Assembly: GCA_042218115.1 (NCBI GenBank)
Contig: JBDGRJ010000006.1
Coordinates: 1-6,220 of the forward strand
DNA from: JBDGRJ01 sp042218115
GTDB taxonomy: Bacteria; Patescibacteriota; Patescibacteriia; Magasanikbacterales; UBA922
DNA length: 6,220 nucleotides
Direction of reading: 5' to 3'
The notes under the pieces were generated by a model, which searched no databases, was not told the origin of the DNA, and saw only the letters and a program-made list of their open reading frames with translations. Of the stretch, positions 5,934 through 6,220 are shown piece after piece (the first letter of the stretch is position 1; each line of letters starts with the position of its first letter). The translations under genes and the position numbers were made by a program.

Positions 5934-5983
5934 GTTACCTCTTTATGGTTAAATAATTAAAAGTTTTTTGGGTTCGAACATTT

Positions 5984-6042
5984 CCCGAGTCTCGCTGGTG
6001 AGCCAAGCTCAAGACTTCAACTCGGGTGGGTGTCCTGCACCC
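5984..6042. ncRNA. Nested hairpins between the divergent promoters; structured leader candidate
   Basis: Several pairings stack in 59 bp: an outer stem CCCGAGT (5984-5990) with ACTCGGG (6020-6026), an alternative GTCT/AGAC pair (5989-5992, 6012-6015), and an inner perfect stem TGAGC-CAA-GCTCA (5999-6011). A second hairpin follows: GGGTG-TCCTG-CACCC (6028-6042). It is much GC-richer than the flanks. On the plus strand it would lie about 100 nt before the polX-like start. No known riboswitch or RNA family is recognised, and a tRNA is ruled out by pairing. It could be a leader structure, a small RNA or a second transposon relic; strand is undecided. Confidence 0.35.
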
Positions 6043-6060
6043 TAACTTTATTTAATAATT

Positions 6061-6090
6061 TTGTTTAATCAGGGAAGTTTTTGGTATCAT
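6061..6090 (+). promoter_or_regulatory. Weak candidate promoter for the polX-like gene
   Basis: TTGTTT (6061-6066), an 18-bp spacer and TATCAT (6085-6090, five of six to consensus) would start transcription about 50 nt before the ATG at 6147. The -35 matches only three of six. An AT-rich stretch follows. If this is the real promoter, the hairpins at 5984-6042 are not in the polX transcript. Confidence 0.2.
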
Positions 6091-6146
6091 CTTAATATAG
6101 AAAATTTTAAAATAGATTTACAAAGCACTAATATTACAATAAATAA

Positions 6147-6220
6147 ATGAAAAACAAAGAGGTAACTACAATCTTACATGAAATAGCTGATTTACTCGAG
6201 ATGAAAGATGTCGAGTGGAA
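6147..6220 (+). CDS. polX: Probable family X DNA polymerase PolX (start only)
   Basis: Only 24 full codons are inside the window, reading MKNKEVTTILHEIADLLEMK and on, then cut by the right edge. This resembles the very conserved start of bacterial PolX proteins (NKEVA-x-I-x-x-EIADLLELKG), the first helix of the 8-kDa helix-hairpin-helix domain that binds DNA at gaps. Full PolX proteins have about 570 residues, with a polymerase beta core and a C-terminal PHP exonuclease, and act in base-excision and gap repair. The ATG at 6147 is the first in frame. No Shine-Dalgarno site is visible in the AT-rich upstream bases. It is transcribed away from the DUF4870-like operon. The call rests on a short but characteristic sequence; another helix-hairpin-helix protein is possible. 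Confidence 0.75.
   Translation, partial: MKNKEVTTILHEIADLLEMKDVEW

Noticed and set aside
5966..6026. tRNA-like GGGTTCGAAC next to a 7-bp stem
   Set aside because: TTCGAAC looks like a T-loop, but the flanking bases cannot make the 5-bp T-stem on either strand, and the 7-bp stem encloses only 29 bases, so no cloverleaf forms.
1..6220. CRISPR array or phage structural genes
   Set aside because: No regularly spaced 20-40-bp repeats and no capsid, portal, terminase or tail-like sequence were seen.

Overview
The window looks like a piece of an AT-rich bacterial genome with short intergenic gaps, standard TGA/TAG/TAA stops and few clear Shine-Dalgarno sites. The gene content (a single-polypeptide UvrD-type helicase with a RecB-like nuclease end, a Phd/PIN toxin-antitoxin pair, a Tic20/DUF4870-like membrane protein with a glutamine-rich tail, a small PMI-type cupin, and a PolX start) would fit a Patescibacteria (CPR) genome. 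That placement is inferred from gene style, not from a marker gene.

Layout. Almost everything is on the minus strand. From right to left: (1) 6147-6220, plus strand, the first 24 codons of a probable family X DNA polymerase, cut by the window edge. (2) 5795-6146, a divergent intergenic region with a 73-bp inverted-repeat element flanked by GTTAC (MITE-like) and a compact set of nested hairpins. (3) 5794-4362, minus, a tight three-gene run with 9-11 nt gaps: DUF4870-like membrane protein, single-pass membrane protein with Gln/Asn-rich tail, small cupin. (4) 4361-3704, about 650 bp without a convincing gene. It holds a GC-rich hairpin that could be a terminator or an IS200/IS605-type end, a doubtful ORF that may be a gene remnant, an exact-consensus sigma70-type promoter pointing left, an 11-codon mini-ORF with a good ribosome binding site, and short repeats that could be operators. 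(5) 3703-2983, minus, a Phd-like antitoxin overlapping a PIN-domain toxin. (6) 2986-1, minus, a UvrD/Rep-type helicase with a C-terminal PD-(D/E)XK nuclease. It overlaps the toxin stop by ATGA, and its last part lies beyond the left edge.

How the parts relate. Antitoxin, toxin and helicase are nested by overlaps and are probably cotranscribed, so the helicase may depend on toxin-antitoxin expression. Base composition changes sharply at the toxin/helicase junction, which suggests that an AT-rich toxin-antitoxin cassette arrived in front of an older repair gene. The two membrane proteins share one layout (low-complexity polar N-terminal tail, then membrane segment) and probably act together at the envelope. 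I see no CRISPR array, tRNA, rRNA or complete insertion sequence. The less usual observations are the toxin-antitoxin/helicase coupling, the paired Gln-rich membrane proteins, and the MITE-like and structured elements in front of polX.
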